A stretch of 64,000 nucleotides of DNA from positions 1 to 64,000 of the forward strand of contig JAAFJY010000040.1 of the NCBI GenBank assembly GCA_013299105.1, in the 5' to 3' direction. Positions 45,456-53,536 of the stretch are shown here, in pieces. Position 1 is the first letter of the stretch. The number at the start of each line of letters is the position of its first letter. Origin of the DNA: Chitinophagales bacterium (GTDB taxonomy: Bacteria; Bacteroidota; Bacteroidia; Chitinophagales; Saprospiraceae). The notes under the pieces are model-generated. The model did no database searches. It was given only the letters and a program-made list of their open reading frames with translations, and had not been told where the DNA came from. The position numbers and the translations under genes are program-made.

Positions 45456-45801
45456 TACAGTCTATTGATGGCTTCTGTGTGAAAAAAGTAAACCTGAATA
45501 GGCAAAGGAAACCATTTAGCTGTCCTCAAGAGTTTTTGGGTAGGCGTGAAGTATTACAAAAGGATATGTAAAAAAAGTCAAGATGTGTTCTAAAGTCAAA
45601 ACGTTGTGTTCTAATGTTGGTGTCCAGTGTAGTTCTATTTTGCAAAGGCTTAACTTGTTCACATTTTGACCAAAAAGACCGCTTTTCCGTGATCCTTCAC
45701 TTCTTTTTGTGAAAATAGCGCCTGCTACCCACAAAATGAAAGCTCAGCTGACGAGAAACCGTCATTTTTTTGAATCGAAACTACTTTGGCTAAGTTTTTA
45801 C
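45456..45801. other. Gap with no recognisable gene
   Basis: AT-rich sequence containing near-duplicate phrases (GTGTTCTAAAGTCAAAACG and GTGTTCTAATGTTGGTG). The 72-codon minus-strand ORF at 45516 has no recognisable feature. It probably holds the promoter of the phosphatase gene. Confidence 0.35.
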
Positions 45802-45996
45802 CTATTTTTGCAGGTCTTCCAGTCCATTGAAGAGCTCATCGTGAGACAATTCGTTCAGTGCTTTACCTAGTTTGACTGCAACGCTTACAAATGTATCTAC
45901 CCTACTCAAATGTGTAGTGATTTTTACATCAACGAGCTCAATTTCAGCCTTTTTAGCGCTTTTCTCCGGTTTTTTGGTTTCGTCTTTTTCGGTCAT
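45802..45996 (-). CDS. Small unknown protein coupled to the oxidoreductase
   Basis: 64 residues. A Lys/Glu-rich start (MTEKDETKKPEKSAKKAE) is followed by a possible short helical hairpin (VAVKLGKALNELSHDELFNG). Its ATG overlaps the stop of the upstream oxidoreductase gene (ATGA), implying translational coupling, which supports it being real. Function unknown. Confidence 0.55.
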   Translation of the reverse strand: MTEKDETKKPEKSAKKAEIELVDVKITTHLSRVDTFVSVAVKLGKALNELSHDELFNGLEDLQK

Positions 45997-46985
45997 TTCA
46001 AGAAATCATTGGGATAAACCAAGCCAATGTGTCGACGAATCTCGTCTAAACTCTCCATCATGGTTTGTGAAAATGCAAGCGGTAAAGCTGGACTTTCCTT
46101 TAATCCCTGGCGAATACATCTCATCACCTCAGCGGCTTCATAATGATAACCAAAGCCAGGGCTGTCAAACTGCGTCACTTGTGGGCGTTCTCCTTCTTGT
46201 AAAATTGACACCTTGCAAGGCTCGTGAAAACGGCTGTGCATCAATATCGTGCCTTTGCTGCCATAGAGGTAAGCCTCGGTTTTGGTTCCCATGCGAATGC
46301 TGGCGTGCAAGTGCGAAAGTACATTGCCCTCGTGTCTCAGGATAATGGCTGTATCCTCATCCACACCAGTAGGCCCCAAGTAAGCTTTGGCTATGATTTC
46401 TTCTGGTTTGCCCAAAAACAACATAGCCAGAAAAAGCGGATAAACGCCAATGTCGAGCAAGGCACCACCGGCCAATTGAGGGTCGAACAAGCGGCTACTG
46501 GGATCAAAAACTGGTTTGAAGCCAAAATCGGCTTTCAAACCAACAACATCGCCGATCGTGCCTTTGTCGATTTCATTTTGTACAGACAATGTGCTGGGTA
46601 AAAATCTTGTCCAAAAGGCTTCCATCAAAAAAGTACCGTGCTTACGAGCAGCAGCGATCATACGGTCTGATTCATGGGCATTGACGGCAAAAGCTTTTTC
46701 ACACAAAACTGGTATCCCCGCCTGCATACACATGATCGTATTTTCGGCGTGCGAAGAGTGAGGAGTGGCTACATAAACCGCATGTAGGTCCGGGCAATTC
46801 ACGATTTCTTCGTAAGTGCCATAAGCATGAGTCACTTGGTATTGTTTCCCAAATTCCTGCGCTCGCCCCAAGTCCCGCGCCGCTACTGCGTGTAGGCGTG
46901 CGCCGGGAATATATTTTAAATCTTGGGCAAACTTGTGCGCAATACGCCCCAGGCCGATAATGCCCCAATTAAAGGATTGTTCCAT
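45993..46985 (-). CDS. Gfo/Idh/MocA family oxidoreductase
   Basis: 330 residues from ATG 46985. The Rossmann motif is WGIIGLGRIAHKFAQDL, then AVAARDLGRAQEFG. The family EKP-like motif is VLCEKAFAVNAHE (Lys probably catalytic), with the C-terminal domain carrying GGALLDIGVYPLFLAMLFLG. Predicted NAD(P)-dependent dehydrogenase of a sugar or cyclitol, related to dihydrodiol/trans-1,2-dehydrogenase-like members. Substrate unknown. It has no secretion signal. It lies downstream of the repeat with palindrome TTATGCAGTGCATAA. Confidence 0.85.
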   Translation of the reverse strand: MEQSFNWGIIGLGRIAHKFAQDLKYIPGARLHAVAARDLGRAQEFGKQYQVTHAYGTYEEIVNCPDLHAVYVATPHSSHAENTIMCMQAGIPVLCEKAFAVNAHESDRMIAAARKHGTFLMEAFWTRFLPSTLSVQNEIDKGTIGDVVGLKADFGFKPVFDPSSRLFDPQLAGGALLDIGVYPLFLAMLFLGKPEEIIAKAYLGPTGVDEDTAIILRHEGNVLSHLHASIRMGTKTEAYLYGSKGTILMHSRFHEPCKVSILQEGERPQVTQFDSPGFGYHYEAAEVMRCIRQGLKESPALPLAFSQTMMESLDEIRRHIGLVYPNDFLK

Positions 46986-47054
46986 AAAGAGGATGTTTAA
47001 ATTTAGGATTGTAGACCAAAATGAGCACGTTTTTGTCCAAGCAAAGCGCAAAAA

Positions 47055-47163
47055 GCGAAGTTATGCAGTGCATAATGAGCATTTTTGGAACACCCTTTCT
47101 AAATAGTAATGGGCGGAATGGGGCCATTTAAGGCCAATTAAAAAATTTCAAACATACTCTGAA
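47055..47163. repeat. Intergenic repeat with palindrome, copy 1
   Basis: GAAGTTATGCAGTGCATAATGAGCATTTTT... to the M20 stop. The palindrome TTATGCA-G-TGCATAA is at 47061-47075. The whole block aligns with 48575-48667, ending in similar AAAAATTTCAAACATACTCT-type sequence at the upstream gene's stop. Confidence 0.7.
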
Positions 47164-48477
47164 CTACTTGTCTAAAAGGTCTAAAACAGCCGCAGTCATG
47201 GCTTTTACGCCTGTGTTGATAGAGGCAGGCTCAGGTGCAAACCGTGAGGAATGCAGGGGCGGCAATTGGATTTTGCCCTCAGCAGCAGCGGCAGCTTTAT
47301 CGGGAGCAATGGTGCCTAACCAAAATAGAAAAATTGGAATTTTGTGCTCCGTGCGGCCAAACATGGCGAAGTCCTCTCCTGCCATTGAGGGTTCTACTTC
47401 CTTTACGTTATCTACGCCAAGGGTTTTTTCAAAAACTTTTACTACCCTTTCGGTCAGTGCCGGATTGTTGTAGGTAGAAGGGGTGTCTTCTGGACGCAAA
47501 TAAACTTTGGGGTATTTGTCTTCGGGCAAACCTGCTGCAATGGCCTCGCCCCGACAAATGCGCTTGATTTTTTCGATGATGTCCTGCCTTACCTTGTCTG
47601 AATAAGAACGCATGGTCAGTTGCAATTGTACTTCGTTGGGGATGACGTTGCCTTTTGCACCACCGTGCACTGCGCCAACGGTCACTACCGCTGGCTCGAG
47701 GGGTGAGGTTTCACGGCTGACGATGGTTTGTAAAGTTGTAATGATCCTCGCCGACAACACAATCGGGTCGATGGTGGTCTGTGGATAAGCACCATGCCCC
47801 CCTTGTCCATAAACGGTAATGTCCATAAAATCGACATTCGCTAGGGTGTACTCTTTGCGATACCCTATTTTGCCCACGGGCAAGCTGGGGCTTACATGCA
47901 AAGCCAAGGCATAATCGGGTTTCGGGAATTTTTCAAACAAGCCCTCTTTGAGCATTGCTTTGGCCCCACCACTGCGCTCTTCAGCGGGCTGACCGATGAA
48001 GACGATGGTGCCCTTCCAGCGGCTTTTCTGCTTGGCCAGGGCGCGGGCTGCTCCGGTCCATACGGTCATGTGTACATCGTGGCCGCAAGCGTGCATCACG
48101 CCAACCGTTGCACCGGTTTCGTCTTTGGTGGTCACGGTACTCGAATAGGTTTTACCCGTTTCCTCTACAATTGGCAGGGCATCCATGTCGGCTCGAACCA
48201 TGACTGTTGGCCCAGACCCATTTTTCAAAACCGCCACAATGCCGTTTCCTCCAAACTTCTCTGTTACTTCATAGCCTACACTCCTCAACTCCTGGGCCAG
48301 GCGTTTGGCGGTTTGTACTTCGTAAAACGACAACTCAGGGTTGCGGTGCAGGTGCAAGTACAATTGCTCCAGGTAAGGATAATCCGGATCGTTATTGATA
48401 TTGACCACTGGAACCTGGGCGAACAGCCCCAACTGTAGTAGGATACATGTATATAAGGTAGAAAAAAACTTGTTCAT
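47164..48477 (-). CDS. M20 family amidohydrolase/carboxypeptidase, secreted
   Basis: 437 residues with a signal peptide (MNKFFSTLYTCILLQLGLFA). M20 features are LHRNPELSFYEVQTAKRLA, VMVRADMDALPIVEETG, HACGHDVHMTVWTGAARAL, QPAEERSGGAKAMLKEGLF and EPSMAGEDFAMFG, so all metal-ligand positions appear present. The family includes hippurate and N-acyl-amino-acid hydrolases. It is a different subgroup from 21094-22680. Both flanking gaps carry the palindrome repeat. Confidence 0.9.
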   Translation of the reverse strand: MNKFFSTLYTCILLQLGLFAQVPVVNINNDPDYPYLEQLYLHLHRNPELSFYEVQTAKRLAQELRSVGYEVTEKFGGNGIVAVLKNGSGPTVMVRADMDALPIVEETGKTYSSTVTTKDETGATVGVMHACGHDVHMTVWTGAARALAKQKSRWKGTIVFIGQPAEERSGGAKAMLKEGLFEKFPKPDYALALHVSPSLPVGKIGYRKEYTLANVDFMDITVYGQGGHGAYPQTTIDPIVLSARIITTLQTIVSRETSPLEPAVVTVGAVHGGAKGNVIPNEVQLQLTMRSYSDKVRQDIIEKIKRICRGEAIAAGLPEDKYPKVYLRPEDTPSTYNNPALTERVVKVFEKTLGVDNVKEVEPSMAGEDFAMFGRTEHKIPIFLFWLGTIAPDKAAAAAEGKIQLPPLHSSRFAPEPASINTGVKAMTAAVLDLLDK

Positions 48478-48574
48478 TGGCTTCTACATGTTTAGCTGAA
48501 AATATTATGAACATGTTTAAACATTGGAAGTTTTGGCAGAAAACGTAGCAAGTTTTGGCTAATCGAGGCAGGAA

Positions 48575-48667
48575 AAGGAGTTATGCAGCGCATAATGGGC
48601 ATTTTCCTAACGAAGAGTAGGCGTAATTGGACCGTTTTATGACAAACAAAAAAAATTTAAACATGCT
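48575..48667. repeat. Intergenic repeat with palindrome, copy 2
   Basis: GGAGTTATGCAGCGCATAATGGGCATTTTC... aligned with 47055-47163. The palindrome TTATGC-AGC-GCATAA is kept although its centre differs (AGT versus AGC). It ends at the acpH stop. Confidence 0.7.
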
Positions 48668-49264
48668 CTAAAAAATCATTTGGCGAATGTGCCCAATAAT
48701 ATCAGGAAAAAAGGCGTGGAAATCCTTTTCCAACGCTACTTCTTGAGCCTTCAGGTTTTCAACAGCTCCATCCAAGTGTTCGGGTTGAGAAACGCGCTGC
48801 CGCATCCGCAGCAAGGTGTAGTCCAAACCCTCGTACTGGCCATAACTGCGGAGCCAATTGTGCTCAACCATGCCGCGCACCCTTTTTTGCATTACCGGGT
48901 TCATCACTTTGATGTGATCGAACAAAGCAGCATAACAGGTATCGCAAAAATCTTGCAAAGGCTGATCGCCGTAGCGGTCCCAGTGGCGAATAAGAAAAAA
49001 ATCGTAAAAAATGTCCACCAGAACAGGTGCATACTTGTGGTGCTGACTGTACAACAACCTTGCGCTGTGAAGCACCGCCGGATGCTCATCAGTGAAGGTG
49101 TCTATTTCTCGGTGCAAAGCGACTCCACGTTGCAAATCGGGTGGCAAACCTTCAGTGGCACGTTTGTCCATGAAATCAGCCAGAAAATTGCCCGCCATCA
49201 CAGCGGAGTCTTGACCAGAAAGGTAAAAATGGGCGAAGAAGTTCAAGTTAGAAATTTGGAACAA
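48668..49264 (-). CDS. acpH: Acyl carrier protein phosphodiesterase-like (DUF479)
   Basis: 198 residues, full length. Conserved pieces are LNFFAHFYLSGQDSAVMAGN, FLADFM, GVALHREIDTFTDEHP and VLVDIFYDFFLIRHWD, the His/Asp-rich HD-like active site of AcpH. It removes the phosphopantetheine arm from acyl carrier protein in relatives. No fatty-acid genes adjoin it, and the assignment rests on motif match only. Confidence 0.82.
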   Translation of the reverse strand: MFQISNLNFFAHFYLSGQDSAVMAGNFLADFMDKRATEGLPPDLQRGVALHREIDTFTDEHPAVLHSARLLYSQHHKYAPVLVDIFYDFFLIRHWDRYGDQPLQDFCDTCYAALFDHIKVMNPVMQKRVRGMVEHNWLRSYGQYEGLDYTLLRMRQRVSQPEHLDGAVENLKAQEVALEKDFHAFFPDIIGHIRQMIF

Positions 49265-49392
49265 GGTAAGGAGAATGTTGCAGGCTTGAAAACCATATCA
49301 ATAAATACCTTCTACTCTTTTCTCCAATTGAGCTGGTAACATTTTTCAAGTTGGGTCATGTAAACACAGCTGGTAACCCAAAACTTTAAACC

Positions 49393-50445
49393 ATGACCAC
49401 TATTGCCAAATTCATTGCACTTTTTTTGTTCCTCGTATTCATCTCATTCCCCCTTGTTTTAAGTGCGCAACTTTACCAAGGTTTGCGCTACCAAGCAAGC
49501 ATCGAAAAAGAATATAAGGTCAATAAAAAATTCCGCATCAACTTCGAACAGGAATTCCAGGCTACCCCAGAATTCAAAAAAAACTCAAAGCTTACTCGTA
49601 CCAGGGACATTGACTTCAGTGAAATCGACTTCATTGACGATGATTTCCTGCCAAAAGGTTATGGTTTTGAAGGCAAAGACGATCGCGATGACGATGGTGA
49701 TGGAAGCCCCAATGGCCTCGATGACGACGATGACAACGATGGAAGCAAGGACGATAAAGATGACGACGACGACAACGATGGCATCTCTGACGACATGGAA
49801 GACGATGATGATACCAGCAATGATGACGGAGATGACGGAGACGATGATGGGGATGACGATGACGACGACGATGACTTCATGGCTCCCTGGGAGAAGAGCA
49901 AGCCCTTTGCGAAGTCAAACGACCCGGTTTGGGGGCGTTTTGACCAACGAATGGGCTTGCGAGCTGCCAGTTCAGCCGCTTTTACTTATCAACTGAACAA
50001 AAGCTGGCGGGTACAAACGGGCTATACCTTGAACATTCGACCAGGGCGTGAAACCCATCGTCTTTTCACCGATTTGGTCTTCAACAAACGATTTTTTGAC
50101 AAAAAATTCAACTTCAACTCCCGCTGGCGCTTGAACCACGATGGTGGCTTGGATGGGAGAAACGACCCAGAATTCATCATCCGCAGTTTTGCCAGTTGGC
50201 AGTTGCAATTTCGCCTGCGTGCTGAAACCTGGCGTCCCTTTGTCAATACCGATTTAGTTTATCGTTTCAAAAAAGGCGACAATGAGTTTCAACGCGCCCG
50301 GTTGAGCACGGGTGTTGATTTCGTGCCTTTTGGCCAGCACGCTTTCCGCTTGTCGATGGACTGGCAGCAGCGCTTCAATGTGAGCAAAAACGCCCAAGCC
50401 CTGACTTTTTCGCTGGGCTATGCGTTCAACTTGGATCAGAACTAA
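49393..50445 (+). CDS. DUF2490 outer-membrane barrel protein with long Asp-rich insert
   Basis: 350 residues. The signal peptide ends near VLSAQ. The N-terminal segment (LYQGLRYQASIEKEYKVNKK) and C-terminal beta-strand-rich half (WRVQTGYTLNIRPGRETHR, then FRLSMDWQQRFNVSKNAQ) fit DUF2490, which is predicted to be an outer membrane barrel. Between them residues ~92-162 are almost entirely D, G and N (DDDGDGSPNGLDDDDDNDGS), resembling thrombospondin type-3 calcium repeats. The insert is encoded by GAY-rich repeats (49670-49880) prone to expansion. Role unknown. Confidence 0.75.
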   Translation: MTTIAKFIALFLFLVFISFPLVLSAQLYQGLRYQASIEKEYKVNKKFRINFEQEFQATPEFKKNSKLTRTRDIDFSEIDFIDDDFLPKGYGFEGKDDRDDDGDGSPNGLDDDDDNDGSKDDKDDDDDNDGISDDMEDDDDTSNDDGDDGDDDGDDDDDDDDFMAPWEKSKPFAKSNDPVWGRFDQRMGLRAASSAAFTYQLNKSWRVQTGYTLNIRPGRETHRLFTDLVFNKRFFDKKFNFNSRWRLNHDGGLDGRNDPEFIIRSFASWQLQFRLRAETWRPFVNTDLVYRFKKGDNEFQRARLSTGVDFVPFGQHAFRLSMDWQQRFNVSKNAQALTFSLGYAFNLDQN

Positions 50446-50702
50446 AAAGCAAATTGTCAAATATTGCGGGTCAAATGGTAACAGAGCTCTGGATCAGCAA
50501 CTCTGGCTTTGGACCATATTTTATCGCCCAATGGCCATTGTGAGGATAGGGTAAAAAATCAGGACAGCATAAAGGACATTTTTCGAACACTAGAATGGCT
50601 AATTTGAGGTCACAAAGTTAGAAATGTAGTTTCAGTGCAGGAGTTGAAAAGTAGGCCTACTCTTCAACTCCTCCACCGCTAAATTACTCAACTCCTCCCC
50701 TA

Positions 50703-52175
50703 CTACTTCATATACTTCGCCTTCACTGCCGCATAGCCTGGGAATTTCTTCCAGTGCCAATCCTCGATGATTTTGCCATCTTTGAACAGTAAGATACCGG
50801 GATTAGAGCGAACAATTGTTTTCAACAAAATATCGTCAGCGCGGATCATCAAATGGTCAAAGCCCGACTTGGCTTTGAAATCATCAATCTTGGCCGGATC
50901 ATAAGGTGCAGTGATGCCATAAGTGATCACTTTGTCTTTCTTTGCGGCGTCCAGGGCTGGGTTGATCACAGTCTTCCAACGGTTCAAGTAATCCTCATCG
51001 TATATATAACTAGACTTGCTGATCTCACGGCTATTCAAGCGCTCAAAGACGCGGATGGAATCACCCTTGGGACCAGCTTGCATCTTGAAAACAGAATCTT
51101 GTACGGTTTCGGTGCTTGTTGGGCCTGCTTCACCATACAATTTATAGGCCACTACCATGAAGTGATAGCCTTTAATTTCCATCCAAAAATTGGTAAAATC
51201 ACTGCCATCAGGGCCAGTCAGGCTGAAATCGCTGATTTTGGTTTTTTCCATGGTCGGCTCTGACTTGATTTGCTTGAGCTCAAACTTTTCTTCGGGGTAT
51301 TTTTCGTACTCCTTCATGTATTGCTCAAACGGCAACTCGATGGTCTTACCGGTTTTGCGGTCAGTGATCTTATAAGCTGTGACAGTCACCTTGGACAGCG
51401 CATCCTCTTCCAGTTTTTTGCGTGCCACCACGTCTACGCCAGGCTTGAAGGGTCGGAAATTGATGCTTGGGATGTCCCAGATGAAGTTTTGGAAACAATA
51501 GAGCAAAAACCCAGCCGTAGCCAGGCCATTGATTATCGCACGGGTACCCCGACCAAACAACTGGTGCATTTTACGGAAGCGCAGCACAAAAATAAAGGCA
51601 GGAATAAGCAAGCAGATGTCTTTTAGAAAAGAAATCTTGGGTTTGAGTTTCAGAAAATCGCCGAAACAGCCACAGTCCGTAACTTGCATATTGGCCTCGT
51701 TGAAAGCACCCCATTTGCCAAAACTGAAAAAATTGGCATCAGGTGGCACATAACCCGTGAGGTAAGTAAACCCAGTAAGGACCGTGAAGAACAAAACCAA
51801 CAACAAAAAGGCCCAAGCCGTAAAACGCCGTTGGGCTCCGATCATCAGCATAACTCCCAATAGGATTTCAAACACGATCATAAAAACCGAAAAACCATTG
51901 ACATATTTCGTCAGAAACGGGAACAATGGTGCCAAAAATGAAGCATAAGTATCGGCAAAGATGCTCTCGAATTTGGCAAAATATTGCTCCATCTTGTAGG
52001 CTGTTCCAAGGGGGTCAACGGCTTTGACAAAACCAGAGAAAATGAACAAAGCACCACAAAAGTGTTGCAAAAAACTCAGCGGGAGGCTGATGACTTTTTT
52101 GAGTACAAATTGCGTAAGAGCGGTTAGCAGTACAGCTACAATGGCTACGTACAAAACTAGCGTAAAGATGGTCAT
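50703..52175 (-). CDS. BT_3928 family membrane protein (DoxX-like plus C-terminal domain)
   Basis: 490 residues. N-terminal half has about five membrane segments of DoxX/MauE type (LSFLQHFCGALFIFSGFVKA, then VFEILLGVMLMIGA) and a cysteine pair motif VTDCGCFGDFLKLKPKIS typical of MauE-like partners. The C-terminal soluble part (about 270-490) ends in a thioredoxin-like segment without CxxC (IVRSNPGILLFKDGKIIEDW). This family sits beside DUF1599 in many Bacteroidota, as here (stop and start overlap, ATGA). Possibly redox or membrane thiol function, not established. Confidence 0.82.
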   Translation of the reverse strand: MTIFTLVLYVAIVAVLLTALTQFVLKKVISLPLSFLQHFCGALFIFSGFVKAVDPLGTAYKMEQYFAKFESIFADTYASFLAPLFPFLTKYVNGFSVFMIVFEILLGVMLMIGAQRRFTAWAFLLLVLFFTVLTGFTYLTGYVPPDANFFSFGKWGAFNEANMQVTDCGCFGDFLKLKPKISFLKDICLLIPAFIFVLRFRKMHQLFGRGTRAIINGLATAGFLLYCFQNFIWDIPSINFRPFKPGVDVVARKKLEEDALSKVTVTAYKITDRKTGKTIELPFEQYMKEYEKYPEEKFELKQIKSEPTMEKTKISDFSLTGPDGSDFTNFWMEIKGYHFMVVAYKLYGEAGPTSTETVQDSVFKMQAGPKGDSIRVFERLNSREISKSSYIYDEDYLNRWKTVINPALDAAKKDKVITYGITAPYDPAKIDDFKAKSGFDHLMIRADDILLKTIVRSNPGILLFKDGKIIEDWHWKKFPGYAAVKAKYMK

Positions 52176-52711
52176 GAGTTGGTGGTTTCTTCCAGTTTAA
52201 TCAGTGCAAAAACAGCATAGTTCACAATATCCTGATAATTGGCGTCTAAACCTTCGGAAATGAGGGTTCGGCCCTCATTTTCTTCAATTTGTTTCACCCT
52301 CAACAATTTCATCAGGATCATATCGGTAATCGAGCTGACGCGCATGTCGCGCCAGGCCTCACCGTAATCGTGGTTCTTTTTTCCAAGCAAATTTTTAATA
52401 TGGGCCACTTCGGCATCGAATAAATTCAGTGCTTCTTCCAAATCCAGCTGGTGATCACTTTGATTTTTTAGCTGGATCAAGGCCATGATGCTGTAATTGA
52501 TGATGCCTTGGTACTCCCCACTGATCGGATCTTGAACCTTTTGCTCGCGGTTTTCCTCAATCGTACGGATCCGTTTGGCTTTGATGTACAGTTGATCCGT
52601 CAAGCTGCTGGGCCGTAGTATGCGCCAAGCAGTACCATAATCACGGGTTTTTTTCAAAAAAACTTCGCGACAATGGGTGAGAATAACATCAAAATGACTC
52701 AAGGTATCCAC
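52172..52711 (-). CDS. DUF1599 (nucleotide modification associated domain 1) protein
   Basis: 179 residues made of two similar halves. The repeat motif is KKTRDYGTAWRILRPSSLTD and KKNHDYGEAWRDMRVSSITD, each followed by a K-R-I-x-x-IEEN-type helix and then YQxIVNYxxxALIxL. The fold is predicted all-alpha and likened to MazG-type or nucleotide modification proteins. It is the first gene of the pair with the BT_3928-like gene. Biochemical role unknown. Confidence 0.85.
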   Translation of the reverse strand: MDTLSHFDVILTHCREVFLKKTRDYGTAWRILRPSSLTDQLYIKAKRIRTIEENREQKVQDPISGEYQGIINYSIMALIQLKNQSDHQLDLEEALNLFDAEVAHIKNLLGKKNHDYGEAWRDMRVSSITDMILMKLLRVKQIEENEGRTLISEGLDANYQDIVNYAVFALIKLEETTNS

Positions 52712-53536
52712 AATACAGCTTTTTTCAGGGGTAAAGATAAACAGGGAAGGGAAAAATGCAGTGTAAAATCAACTCGCCTGCTGTTAATGCTTTGTCAATG
52801 CAAAAGCTTAGTGCTTTATCCATGAGTTCTCCATCCGTTTCTTTGTTATTGCTTTCCTCCTGTCCTAATGCGAGCGCCCATCTTCTCAACTCCTCAACCT
52901 CTGGAAACTTCGGAAAAGTTTCTGTAATTGTGATTTTTGTAATAAACAGCATTGCTGGGGTGACGTTGACTGACCAACATTAGGGACCTACGGCCCCGCT
53001 AGCATGGTGTTTCTTGACCGCGAAGCGGGCCAATCCTCTAATTCTTTAAAATTCTTGTTTTGGTCAACGTCATGCATGTAATTCTGCAATTCTGTAATTT
53101 TGAAAATTCTGGTTCAGGCAAAAAATGTGGCTCAGACAAAAACACCCCGCCTGATTGTTGAGACCCCGTTCTCCTAAGTTTTCAGAAACCTCTCAACTCC
53201 GCAACTTTGCCCCCTTTTGTCACGAAAAAAAAGACCATAAGTCACCATTCTTTCAAAATGTGAAAAAATATATGTTAATTCAATAGCGTTGGCACTAAAA
53301 TTAATGGGAGAGAAGCTTATATTTGTTGGTATAAAATTTTTCGCACCCATTCAGGTTAGAACCTTAATTACTTGCCTGTGAACATCCAACAAAAGTGGGC
53401 CAGGGAACTTTCTTCCCACCACACCAAGAATTTCGTCCCCTGTTTCCGGATTATTTTTTTCTAATCTTCGATGGTCGAACACTGACGGCTTGGGCTGGGC
53501 AACTGGCTTTGGCCGTGACTACGTTAAACATCTGTT
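52712..53536. other. Long intergenic region with weak signals
   Basis: 825 bases before the giant gene. A 75-codon minus-strand ORF (52725-52952; KFPEVEELRRWALALGQEES) could be a small gene but has no recognised family. TATATTTG at 53318-53325 matches a -7 box for the giant gene. The spaced repeats AATTCTGCAATTCTGTAATT and TTGAAAATTCTGG (53080-53115) and ACCGCGAAGCGGGCC (53018-53032) are unexplained. Confidence 0.35.

Noticed and set aside
45516-45734. 72-codon minus-strand ORF
   Set aside because: No recognisable features and overlaps the probable promoter region of the phosphatase gene.
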